Of a stretch of 64,000 bases of DNA, positions 45,808 through 53,622 are shown in pieces; within the stretch, counting starts at the first letter, position 1, and each line of letters opens with the position of its first letter. The notes under the pieces were generated by a model that was not told where the DNA came from, made no database searches, and saw only the letters and a program-made list of their open reading frames with translations. Position numbers and translations under genes: made by a program. Origin of the DNA: Candidatus Abyssobacteria bacterium SURF_5 (GTDB lineage Bacteria; Abyssobacteria; SURF-5); NCBI GenBank assembly GCA_003598085.1, contig QZKU01000042.1:1-64000 (forward strand). Direction: 5' to 3'.

Positions 45808-46611
45808 GTGTCAAATTCACCCATATTTATCGGCGGCGCGGGCCGGTCGGGAACAACTCTGATCCGCGTGATCCTCGATTCGCACCCGAACATAGCCTGC
45901 GGCCCTGAACTGAAAGTGACGCCGATTGTGGCGGATTTGTGGCACAAGTTTCAGACCGCTCATTATCCGCCGCTGAAAGAATACCTTCTGACGCCGGCAG
46001 ATATCAACCAGGTGTTCCGGCAGATGCTGCTTTCGCTTCTGGAGAAATACAGGCTGCAGTCGGGCAAAAGGCGGATTGCCGAAAAATCGCCGAACAACGT
46101 TTTTTTCTTTCACCACCTGCACGCACTGTTTCCGGAGAGCCCGCTCGTGCATGTGATCCGTGACGGGCGCGATGTTGTCTGTTCGCTGCTCACCATGAAC
46201 TGGATCAATCCGCAAACGGGCCAGCGCGTCGATTACACCCGCGATTCCCGCAAAGCGGCGGAATATTGGGTATCGGCGGTGACAATGGGCAGGCGCGCGG
46301 GCGCGAATCCGGCGATACGCCCGCGGTACCTTGAGATAAAATACGAGGATTTGGTTATTTCGCCGGAGGACACGCTGAGGCGGCTGCTGATACATATTGG
46401 CGAGCCGTGGGATCCAACAGTGCTCGCGTATTATGAGAAGGAGCGGAACCTTGCCGGCGAGTCGAGCGCCGAGCAGGTATCAAAGCCGCTCTATACCGGC
46501 TCCGCCGGTCGCTGGAAAAAAGATCTCGCCGTCGCAGAGAGGAAAGCCATAAAAGAGGTTGCGGGGAAGCTGCTGGTTGAGCTGGGATATGCGTCGGATT
46601 TGGAGTGGTGA
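45808..46611 (+). CDS. Sulfotransferase family protein
   Basis: The roughly 267-residue protein has the PAPS-dependent sulfotransferase fold. The 5'-phosphosulfate-binding loop is FIGGAGRSGTTLIRVIL, followed by AEKSPNNVFF and the 3'-phosphate-binding LVHVIRDGRDVVCSLL, with YLEIKYEDLV later. The acceptor could be a lipid, sugar or protein tyrosine. I favour GTG at 45808 (AAGGA upstream) over TTG at 45802. The neighbouring phosphatase could remove 3'-phosphoadenosine phosphate, as IMPase-family CysQ-type enzymes do, but this is speculative. Confidence 0.85.
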   Translation: MSNSPIFIGGAGRSGTTLIRVILDSHPNIACGPELKVTPIVADLWHKFQTAHYPPLKEYLLTPADINQVFRQMLLSLLEKYRLQSGKRRIAEKSPNNVFFFHHLHALFPESPLVHVIRDGRDVVCSLLTMNWINPQTGQRVDYTRDSRKAAEYWVSAVTMGRRAGANPAIRPRYLEIKYEDLVISPEDTLRRLLIHIGEPWDPTVLAYYEKERNLAGESSAEQVSKPLYTGSAGRWKKDLAVAERKAIKEVAGKLLVELGYASDLEW

Positions 46612-46617
46612 GAGGGT

Positions 46618-46735
46618 AGTGAAGACACGGACACACGGACGGACACGGACAGGTCGGACGAGTAGGACAGGTCGGCCGGGTCAGACACGTCGGACAGGTC
46701 AGACGGGGGCGCAGGCGACGGCGGGGACGCATCGG
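46618..46735. repeat. GGACA-rich degenerate repeat tract
   Basis: After the sulfotransferase stop the DNA is made of degenerate units such as CACGGACACACGGACGG and GGACAGGTCGGAC. It has no credible coding frame. A similar tract lies at 63415-63640, also just after a gene. Confidence 0.65.
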
Positions 46736-46769
46736 AGGCGTGGAGTCGCCGATAATTCTAGATGCTTTT

Positions 46770-48281
46770 CTAGAGCATTTCGCGCAATTTCATGCGCTGG
46801 ATTTTGCCGGAGGGGCCTTTCGGGAGTTCCTCGAGGAGTCTGATGAGTTTGGGCGTCTTGAATTTTCCCAGTAATTCACGGCAATGATTTTGCAGTTCCT
46901 GTTCTGTCGCATGGCAGCCCGGCTTGAGAACGACGCAGCACATGATTTCCTCGCCATAATGATCGTCGGGAATGCCGACGGCGGCGCAATCAAGCACCGC
47001 CGGGTGACAATACAGCGCCTCGTCTATCTCGCGCGGCGCGATGTTCTCGCCACCCTTGATGATAAGTTCCTTGATCCGCCCGGTAACGAAGACGAATCCA
47101 TCCGCGTCCATGTATCCGATGTCACCGGTATGGAGCCAGCCGTCCGGCTCGATCGCCTTGGCGGTGATGTCGGGCGCCTTATAGTATTGCTTCATCACAT
47201 TCTCGCCGCGTACCACGATCTCGCCCTGCGTGCCGTATGGGACTTCATTGCCTTCACGATCCACGATTTTGGCTTCATTTCCGACGGCGCAGCCGGGCGA
47301 CCCGTACTTTCTTTTGGCCGGGTCGAGCGGGTTGGAGAATATAGGGGCGGCCGTTTCCGTCAATCCCATGGTTTCGATGATGGAGATGTTGAACTTCTCT
47401 TCGAATGCCTTATGCAGAGCGGGCGGGAGAGCGGACGAAGCCGATCGGCCGAAGCGCACCCGCGAGAGATCGAGGTTTTTGCCGGCGAGATCGGTTGAAT
47501 TGAGCAGATATGAGATGATAGTCGGCACAACGCTGAACCACGTGCAGTTGTATTGCGATAGCTGTTCCCAGAAGTTGCTGACGCTGAACCGGTGCGGCAT
47601 GACAACGGTTCCTCTGCTCAGGAGGGGAGCGATGACGGTCACGACGGCGCCATTGATGTGGTATACGGGCAATGAACACAAGGCGCGGTCGTCCGGCCCG
47701 AGCGCGTGAGCCATCATCGTGAAGCGGCCTCCTGCCAAGAGGTTCTTATGGGAGAGAACGACTCCTTTCGGAAGGCCGGTCGTGCCGGATGTATAGAGCA
47801 AGAGCGCGTCATCGTCTTCAGCGACATCCGGCAGAGACAAATCCATGCGATCCTGAGTCTCCGGGAAAATCATTTCCGAATCATTATCAACCGGAACAAG
47901 TTGGATGCCGCGATTGATTTTGGAAACCGCCGCCTCCAGTTTTTCCTTGTGGTCCTCTGTGAAAAAAACGAGTTTTGTGTCCGAATGATCGAGGACGTAG
48001 GCGAGCTGAGACGGCTGGGCCAGCAGGTTGAGGGGCGCGACAGTGAAGCCGGAATACATCGCGCCGAGAAATATCTTGACGGTCTGATAGCCGTTTCCCA
48101 TCATGTAGGACAACTTGTCGCCTTTGGCAAGCCCGATTTCCAGCAGGCGTTTTCCGAATGTGATCGAGTCGCGCCTCAAGCGGCCATACGTGAGCTCGAG
48201 GCGGGGTTCGGGGGCAATCAGAAAGATTTTTTGCGGGTGCTGCTCGGCTCTTTCATCGACGACGTGTCTGAGGGTGCGCAT
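46770..48281 (-). CDS. AMP-forming acyl-CoA synthetase (ANL superfamily)
   Basis: The 503-residue enzyme activates a carboxylic acid with ATP and CoA. Core motifs are LLYTSGTTGLPKGVVLSHKN, ETMGLTETA, GWLHTGDIGYMDADGF and TGRIKELIIKGGENIAPREID, with the catalytic Lys near the C-terminus in KGPSGKIQRMKL. The start at 48281 (MRTLRHVVDE) gives the normal length. It is the last gene after a 2-oxoacid oxidoreductase, so it may convert the free acid formed or used there; aryl, branched or fatty acids are all possible. Confidence 0.88.
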   Translation of the reverse strand: MRTLRHVVDERAEQHPQKIFLIAPEPRLELTYGRLRRDSITFGKRLLEIGLAKGDKLSYMMGNGYQTVKIFLGAMYSGFTVAPLNLLAQPSQLAYVLDHSDTKLVFFTEDHKEKLEAAVSKINRGIQLVPVDNDSEMIFPETQDRMDLSLPDVAEDDDALLLYTSGTTGLPKGVVLSHKNLLAGGRFTMMAHALGPDDRALCSLPVYHINGAVVTVIAPLLSRGTVVMPHRFSVSNFWEQLSQYNCTWFSVVPTIISYLLNSTDLAGKNLDLSRVRFGRSASSALPPALHKAFEEKFNISIIETMGLTETAAPIFSNPLDPAKRKYGSPGCAVGNEAKIVDREGNEVPYGTQGEIVVRGENVMKQYYKAPDITAKAIEPDGWLHTGDIGYMDADGFVFVTGRIKELIIKGGENIAPREIDEALYCHPAVLDCAAVGIPDDHYGEEIMCCVVLKPGCHATEQELQNHCRELLGKFKTPKLIRLLEELPKGPSGKIQRMKLREML

Positions 48282-48327
48282 TGCTGTTTTACCATTGCGG
48301 CGGGCACCGGGGCTGGGGGGTAAGTGC

Positions 48328-48864
48328 TCATTTCCGGAACAAATCATAGCCGATGCGGAATGCCTCGCGGTTCTGGTCGTGGAATTTCGGCATGACGCTC
48401 AGGAGGCTCTTGAGGACGATGTCCTGTTTGAGGATGTCAACGGCGGCGGCGACTACGCCGAGCATGAGCGAGTTTGCGAACAGGGGGCCGTCGAAGTGTT
48501 TGACCGAGAGTTCGTTTGCCGGCACCGCCTTCTGCCTGCATTGAAGCGTTGAGTCGGTCTCATTGACGAAAGCCGGATCGAAGAGAATCAGTCCGTAATC
48601 CGGCATCAGGCGTTTGAACTGGTTGTAAGCGGCGCCCGAGAGCGCGATGAAGCAGTCGGGGGATTCGCAAATGGGGCTGTCGATAATCTCTGGTGAAAGC
48701 ACGACCTGGCTGCGGACATAGCCGCCGCGCATTTCGGTTCCGTGGCTTTTCAGCATGCTGACGCGAAGTCCCTGTCGGACGCCCGCTTCGCCGATGATCT
48801 GTCCGAGGCGGACGACTCCCTGGCCTCCGAATCCGCTTGCAAGAATTTCGGTGCGCTCGTTCAT
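48328..48864 (-). CDS. korC: 2-Oxoacid:ferredoxin oxidoreductase, gamma subunit
   Basis: This 178-residue gamma domain of the pyruvate/2-oxoglutarate:ferredoxin oxidoreductase family has the signature ILASGFGGQGVVRLGQIIGEAG near the N-terminus, HGTEMRGGYVRSQVV and NSLMLGVVAAAV. It binds no cofactor itself but completes the holoenzyme. Its start codon shares a base with the stop of the beta-subunit gene, so translation is coupled. Confidence 0.9.
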   Translation of the reverse strand: MNERTEILASGFGGQGVVRLGQIIGEAGVRQGLRVSMLKSHGTEMRGGYVRSQVVLSPEIIDSPICESPDCFIALSGAAYNQFKRLMPDYGLILFDPAFVNETDSTLQCRQKAVPANELSVKHFDGPLFANSLMLGVVAAAVDILKQDIVLKSLLSVMPKFHDQNREAFRIGYDLFRK

Positions 48865-49697
48865 CAGGAATATCTCCCGCGAATTTCATCGACTTTGCGG
48901 CGCATGAGGGTCGAAAACTCCGGCCTCGAGTTGCTCGCATCATGATAAATGCCGGTGCGCCAGATGGTTTCTTCTTTTTCCTTGCCCAGAGGCGCGGCGT
49001 GCCGTTTGATCCAATTGAATATCTCGACTGGTTTTCTCGTGCCGAGCGCGTTCTTTCCGAAGTTGGTGGTGCACGGATAGACCACGTGGACCAGCGAAAG
49101 CCCGTTATTCTGAAGCGCCTTTGTGAGGCTCTCGACGAGAGAGGCGCCGTCCATGCTCACGTGCCTCGCGAGAAAGGTGGCGCCGGCTTCTTTCAGGATG
49201 CGCAGGACATCACGTTCCGGCTGGACCCAGTTCGGTTCAAACATTCCGTAGGGACTGCTGTCGGTCACAACGCCCGGCGGAGTCGTCCATCCGAACTGTC
49301 CGCCGGTTGATTGATAACCGAGGTTGTCGCAGACCATGATGGTCATTTGCGCGTTCGTTCTGACGGCATGGAGTAGATGATTAAAGCCGATTCCGAACGC
49401 ATCTCCGTCGCCCACGGTGAGAACGATCCGCTTCTCCGGCGGGAGCGCCAGCCGCAGACCGCGGGCAATCGCGTACACGCGTCCATGGGTTCCGGCGAAG
49501 CTGTCGCCTTTCCAGGTGGCGAACGTTTGCCGGCCCGCACAGCCGATGGAGGTTCCCCAGACGATATCACTGACCGTTAAGCCGACACCGTCGATCGCTT
49601 TGACGAGCGCCTTATGGCACTGTCCGAGTCCGCAGCCCGAACAAGCGGTGCTCGGTATTTTCCTTGAGCGCAGGTATTCGGTCGCGAGATAATCCAT
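48864..49697 (-). CDS. korB: 2-Oxoacid:ferredoxin oxidoreductase, beta subunit
   Basis: The 277-residue beta subunit binds thiamine diphosphate (VGDGDAFGIGFNHLLHAVRTN, with the Mg/diphosphate GDGD-x-N type motif) and has cluster-ligand cysteines in TACSGCGLGQCHKAL, SIGCAGR and VVYPCTTNFG. The start at 49697 overlaps the alpha-subunit stop as TAATG; an upstream extension inside korA looks unrelated. With korA and korC it should oxidise a 2-oxoacid to acyl-CoA plus CO2 and reduce ferredoxin, or run in reverse. The exact oxoacid is not readable. Confidence 0.92.
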   Translation of the reverse strand: MDYLATEYLRSRKIPSTACSGCGLGQCHKALVKAIDGVGLTVSDIVWGTSIGCAGRQTFATWKGDSFAGTHGRVYAIARGLRLALPPEKRIVLTVGDGDAFGIGFNHLLHAVRTNAQMTIMVCDNLGYQSTGGQFGWTTPPGVVTDSSPYGMFEPNWVQPERDVLRILKEAGATFLARHVSMDGASLVESLTKALQNNGLSLVHVVYPCTTNFGKNALGTRKPVEIFNWIKRHAAPLGKEKEETIWRTGIYHDASNSRPEFSTLMRRKVDEIRGRYS

Positions 49698-50869
49698 TAC
49701 CACGCCTCCGTTTCCCAGCCGCGGCGGCGGGGCGGCTTGCCTTGGAGCAGGTCGTCGAATATTTGGCTTAATTCGGCCACAGTGGGCAGTTCTCCGCATT
49801 TGCCGAAGAAATGCACTGAACTTTCGCGCGGGGCGGCTCGCTGAATTTCGCGCACCATTTGGCCGTCATAATTCAACTCGACCGACAGATATGTTGCGTT
49901 TCGCTTGAAGAGTTCGTCCGGGAACGGCCACAGCGATATCGGCCTGATCATGCCGATTTTCTTTCCTTGCGCGCGCGCCTTTTTCACCGCCGTCTTGACG
50001 ACGCGTGAAGGCGTGCCGAAGGCCACCGCGATGATTTTGGGATCATCATCGAGGAACAGGGACTCGTGCCGCGTGATGAGATCCCGATGATTTCGTATTT
50101 TGTAAATCAGCCGATAGGCATGTTTATGCTGCGCCTCGACAGTCTCGATGTCGTATCCTTCCTCGGTCGGCGTCCAATCAGAGCAGAGCGCGCCGGTGTC
50201 CTTGCCAAGGACGACGGGCGGAATATCGATCTCGTCGGTCGGCGGATAGAACTGCGGGCCCGGATGCGCTTTTCTCTCGGCGAAACGAAGCCCCATCGCC
50301 TGCTTTTCCTCGTCGGTCTCAGGGATGCTGAGGTCTTCCCAGCCGTCGGTGATAAGCTGGTCGGCGAGAACGGTGACGGGGGTCCGGAAGCGTTCTGAGA
50401 GATAGAAGGCTTCAATAGTCAGGAAAAAAGCTTCCTGCGCGCTGTTCGGCGCGAGCACGATTGTCTCGAAGTTGCCGCCCTGCGTCACATAGCGGCTGAG
50501 GTAGAATTCTCCCTGGCCGGGAGCGCCGGTAATTCCGCTGACGGGCCCAACCCTTTGCGAGTTGAGGACGACGAGCGGGATCTCGCATCCAATCGCCCAG
50601 CCGTAGGGGTCGGCGTACAGGATGAAGCCGGGACCTGAGGTGGCGGTCATGGCTTTCATACCGCCGAGGGCCGCTCCAATCGCCATATGCATTGCGGCAG
50701 TCTCATCCTCCGTCTGCACATAGAATCCGCCGACGCGGGGCAGCAGTCCGGACATGGCTTCGGCTATCTCGGTTGCCGGAGTGATCGGGTATCCGCAGAA
50801 AACGCGGCATCCTGCCATAACTGCCGCCTGCGCCACGCCGAAGTTTCCCGTTTCCAAATAGCGTTTCAT
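49697..50869 (-). CDS. korA: 2-Oxoacid:ferredoxin oxidoreductase, alpha subunit
   Basis: This 390-residue alpha subunit contains the conserved CGYPITPATEIAEAMS, VQTEDETAAMHMAIGAALGG and TATSGPGFILYADPYGW regions, and GAPGQGEFYLSRY before the domain III part. It is the separate alpha chain of the OGOR/VOR kind, not the fused pyruvate:ferredoxin enzyme. It lies 67 bases after the GltD-like gene and overlaps korB by one base. Confidence 0.92.
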   Translation of the reverse strand: MKRYLETGNFGVAQAAVMAGCRVFCGYPITPATEIAEAMSGLLPRVGGFYVQTEDETAAMHMAIGAALGGMKAMTATSGPGFILYADPYGWAIGCEIPLVVLNSQRVGPVSGITGAPGQGEFYLSRYVTQGGNFETIVLAPNSAQEAFFLTIEAFYLSERFRTPVTVLADQLITDGWEDLSIPETDEEKQAMGLRFAERKAHPGPQFYPPTDEIDIPPVVLGKDTGALCSDWTPTEEGYDIETVEAQHKHAYRLIYKIRNHRDLITRHESLFLDDDPKIIAVAFGTPSRVVKTAVKKARAQGKKIGMIRPISLWPFPDELFKRNATYLSVELNYDGQMVREIQRAAPRESSVHFFGKCGELPTVAELSQIFDDLLQGKPPRRRGWETEAW

Positions 50870-50935
50870 CCGCTCGTTCCTTCTACCTTCCGCATTATCT
50901 TGGTATTGCAGCGAGCCGTGGAATCAACAACGGCC

Positions 50936-52573
50936 TCATTTTTTCTCGACCACTTCGATTGAAAAATCGGGGCAGGCGTAAAAGCACGCCATGCACCCGA
51001 CGCACTGTTTGCTGCGCGAGGCAAACACCGGCCTGTATCCGCGGTTATTGAATTTTTGTCCTGCTTCAAACACATTCAGGCCGCAGACTTCGATGCAGTA
51101 GCCGCATTCTTTGCATCCTTCCGTATGCACTTCAACTTCATAAAGGCGGGCATCGCAGTTTCTGCAACGGGCCGCCTCTTTCATTGCCATTTGTTTTGTC
51201 AGCCCGATTTCGATTGGGCGGAAACTGCTGGGGTGGTCGCTCAAGGGAATGCAGGGAATCGAAATGCGTTCTTGCTGTGCTGCGCCATCTTCCAGAACGA
51301 CGCTCTCCTCGACCGGCGCGAGCGGCTGATCAATCTGGCCGGGTCCCCCGAGGAATTTATCAATTGATGATGCCGCTTTTCTTCCGTGGGCGATCGCCTC
51401 GATAATGGATGCCGGCCCGCTCACCAGATCGCCTCCGGCGAATAGTCCGTTCGTACCGGTGGACAAGGTATCCGGATCGACTGCAATTCGTTTCGTGTCG
51501 CGCCCGGCTTTTACTCCGATAGATTCGGCGAGATCGGGGGTTTGACCGACCGCTGCGATCACGGTGTCAACGGTCATCCTGAATTCGCTGTTAGGGACAG
51601 GAATGGGAGCAGGCCGCCCGCCGGCGTCCTTCTTTCCCAATTCCATTCGGAGCATGGACAACTCCAGCCGCGAGCTTTTTGGTTCGACGCGAACGGGGGC
51701 GGCAAGAAAGAGAAAAGTGACACCCTCGAAGACTGCGCTTGTAACTTCTTCCTGGTATGCAGTCATTTCGGCTTGCGATCTGCGGTAAACGACAAAAATT
51801 TCGCGGGCGCCGAGGCGGACTGCGCAACGGGCGGCGTCTACAGCGGTATTTCCACCTCCGATCACCGCAACCGTGCCATTCAGCGCAAGCTTCTGTGCCC
51901 GATTCACTTTTCTGAGGAAGGAGATGCCGTCGATGACGCCTGGCAAGTCATCTCCCGGGATACCGAGCGCGGCTCCTTTTTGTGCTCCGCAAGCCAGATA
52001 GACTGCATCAAATCCCTGTTGAAAGAGTTGATCGACCGACTCGACCGGCCGGCGCGTCTCTATCACAACGCCTATCTGCCTGATCTGCTCGATTTCGGCG
52101 TCCAGAACTTCGCGGGGAAGCCGGTATTTCGGAATGCCGAAGCGCAGCATTCCACCGGGTTCCTCGAGCGCTTCGAGAACGGTCACGGCGTGGCCGAGCG
52201 TCGCGAGATAATATGCCGCCGTCAGTCCGCTCGGGCCAGATCCGACGACCGCCACTCGTTTTCCGGTTTTGGGTGCCAGTTTGAGGTTCCTGCGCCAAAG
52301 GTCTCCGCCTTTTTCGGCGGCTGCCCGCTTGAGCGCCCGGATGGCGATCGGGTCGCCGAACTGCCGGTTCGCGCATCCGGCTTCGCAGGGGCTGAAGCAT
52401 GCATGGCCGCACACGGATGGAAAGGGGATGCGCTCGCGGATTACCGCCAGCGCTTCGTCGAACTTGCCCTCGCGGATGCGGCGGATATACCGCGGCACAT
52501 CGATTCCGGCTGGACACGCCTCGCGGCAGCGGGTCAAGCGCAACTGCTCACGGGGCACTTCTTTTGGCTTCAT
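50936..52573 (-). CDS. GltD-like NAD(P)H:ferredoxin flavoprotein with 2x[4Fe-4S] tail
   Basis: The 545-residue protein resembles the glutamate synthase small chain/NfnB group. It has an N-terminal cysteine cluster domain (CREACPAGIDVP, SVCGHACFSPCEAGC), an FAD motif (VAVVGSGPSGLTAAYYL), an NAD(P) motif (VAVIGGGNTAVDAARCA) and C-terminal ferredoxin motifs CKECGYCIEVC and CVGCMACFYACP. It probably moves electrons between NAD(P)H and the ferredoxin pool, and the tail may stand in for the missing delta (ferredoxin) subunit of the oxidoreductase. It opens the kor operon; GGAGG precedes the start. Confidence 0.9.
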   Translation of the reverse strand: MKPKEVPREQLRLTRCREACPAGIDVPRYIRRIREGKFDEALAVIRERIPFPSVCGHACFSPCEAGCANRQFGDPIAIRALKRAAAEKGGDLWRRNLKLAPKTGKRVAVVGSGPSGLTAAYYLATLGHAVTVLEALEEPGGMLRFGIPKYRLPREVLDAEIEQIRQIGVVIETRRPVESVDQLFQQGFDAVYLACGAQKGAALGIPGDDLPGVIDGISFLRKVNRAQKLALNGTVAVIGGGNTAVDAARCAVRLGAREIFVVYRRSQAEMTAYQEEVTSAVFEGVTFLFLAAPVRVEPKSSRLELSMLRMELGKKDAGGRPAPIPVPNSEFRMTVDTVIAAVGQTPDLAESIGVKAGRDTKRIAVDPDTLSTGTNGLFAGGDLVSGPASIIEAIAHGRKAASSIDKFLGGPGQIDQPLAPVEESVVLEDGAAQQERISIPCIPLSDHPSSFRPIEIGLTKQMAMKEAARCRNCDARLYEVEVHTEGCKECGYCIEVCGLNVFEAGQKFNNRGYRPVFASRSKQCVGCMACFYACPDFSIEVVEKK

Positions 52574-52609
52574 TGAGATTCTTTCCTCCAGCGGGATTAG
52601 TTCCTATGG

Positions 52610-52639
52610 AGTATATAGGAAAAGAGGCCGAATTATCAA
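52610..52639 (-). promoter_or_regulatory. Promoter of the kor operon
   Basis: The minus strand has TTGATA (52639-52634), an 18-base spacer and TATACT (52615-52610), about 35 bases upstream of the GltD-like gene. Confidence 0.55.
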
Positions 52640-52802
52640 GTAATTCAGGGCATTTTGAAATATTTACATGAACGGAAAAAGAGGGGGTGAGAAATCCGGC
52701 GAGTTTCGGGGACCACGCGAGGCGCGTGGCTGTCGCTGCGCTCCAGCAACGCGAATTCCGTGATTGGAGCCAGCCCCCTTCGCCCGGACAGGCCTTGCCG
52801 GC

Positions 52803-52831
52803 TTGCATACCTAAGGGGGGTATGGTATAAT
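52803..52831 (+). promoter_or_regulatory. Copper-operon promoter
   Basis: TTGCAT (52803-52808), a 17-base spacer and TATAAT (52826-52831). The spacer is filled by a CsoR-type operator, so repressor and polymerase binding would be mutually exclusive. Confidence 0.8.
52807..52823. promoter_or_regulatory. CsoR-type operator
   Basis: ATACCTAAGGGGGGTAT is an imperfect palindrome with ATACC/GGTAT arms around a G-tract, the form of CsoR/RcnR operators. It sits between the -35 and -10 boxes of the csoR operon, implying autoregulation. Confidence 0.75.
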
Positions 52832-52876
52832 TAAAGCAATGGGAGTATTCGGAAAACGAAATTCAGGAGAACGTAA

Positions 52877-53158
52877 ATGGCTGAGGTGGCCACCACTCAC
52901 AGAGAACAAGTTGCGCGCCTGAAGAGAATCGAGGGGCAGATACGGGGGATACAGCGGATGATCGAAGAGGAGCGTTACTGCATTGATATACTGTATCAGC
53001 TCCAGGCAATTGAAGCGGCCGTAAAGGTTGTCGAGGCGAACATCCTCAAGAAGCATCTTCAGCACTGTGTTGGGGATGCCGTCCGCTCGGGTTCAGAGCG
53101 CGAGCAGGACGCCAAACTTGAGGAGATAATCAAGCTGCTGTTTCGTCTTAAGATGTAG
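52877..53158 (+). CDS. csoR: Copper-sensing repressor CsoR
   Basis: This 93-residue all-helical metalloregulator of the CsoR/RcnR family has the Cu(I)-site ligands of true CsoR: Cys35 (RYCIDIL), His60 and Cys64 (KKHLQHCV). The conserved DNA-facing RLKRIEGQIRGI is present. AGGAGA lies just upstream of the ATG. In the family, Cu(I) binding releases the operator. It is the first gene of a copper operon with the exporter copA. Confidence 0.93.
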   Translation: MAEVATTHREQVARLKRIEGQIRGIQRMIEEERYCIDILYQLQAIEAAVKVVEANILKKHLQHCVGDAVRSGSEREQDAKLEEIIKLLFRLKM

Positions 53159-53176
53159 ATTGCAGAAAGGTAAGCT

Positions 53177-53620
53177 ATGGAAGCCGAAGTTGGGAAAGTC
53201 ATTGATACGCGCCCCGGCCACGCGCACGTGGAGGTCCAGCAAAGCTGCATTTGCTCGAGCTGTAAAGTTGCCTCAAGTTGTGTGCACGGAACAGGCGGCG
53301 CCAGGATCATTGAGGCCCGGGATCCGCTCGGGGTATCGGTTGATCAGCGGGTTCGCATCGAGTTGTCGAGCGGCGGGTTGATCGGCGCCTCTTTTCTCGC
53401 GTACATAGTGCCCATTATCGCCATGTTTATTGGCGTTGTGCTTGGGTACTATCTGCCGGGGGAGGAGCGCAGCGACACGTGGGCCGGTCTTGGAGCGGTA
53501 GCCGGATTGGGAGTCGGCGTGCTGGTTTCTCGCGTTTCGGCGGACTGGCTCGCCAGGCGGGGCAAGATAACGCCAACGATAACGGCCATAGTTGCAGAGG
53601 GCGACATGGAGGAGAGATAG
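53177..53620 (+). CDS. RseC/MucC-family membrane protein
   Basis: This 147-residue protein of the SoxR-reducing-system RseC family has an N-terminal beta domain with clustered cysteines ([13 protein letters not shown]), then two membrane helices (about 78-98 and 105-125). The family is linked to electron delivery by Rnf/Rsx-type complexes and to envelope stress. A place between csoR and copA is unusual and suggests the cysteine cluster handles copper or keeps a copper protein reduced. Sure of family, unsure of role. Confidence 0.8.
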   Translation: MEAEVGKVIDTRPGHAHVEVQQSCICSSCKVASSCVHGTGGARIIEARDPLGVSVDQRVRIELSSGGLIGASFLAYIVPIIAMFIGVVLGYYLPGEERSDTWAGLGAVAGLGVGVLVSRVSADWLARRGKITPTITAIVAEGDMEER

Positions 53621-53622
53621 AG

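Larger units (their letters stand above)
52574..52876. other. Divergent intergenic region, kor operon / copper operon
   Basis: These 303 bases hold both divergent promoters (listed separately) and, between them, a hairpin CCACGCG-AGG-CGCGTGG (52713-52729) with no T-run. No gene is seen. Confidence 0.55.

Noticed and set aside
46618-46735. Repeat tract as a CRISPR array
   Set aside because: Units are short, degenerate and contiguous, with no regular unique spacers and no cas genes nearby.
51542-52576. A 344-codon open frame on the plus strand
   Set aside because: It is antisense to the GltD-like gene and lacks similarity and a ribosome-binding site.
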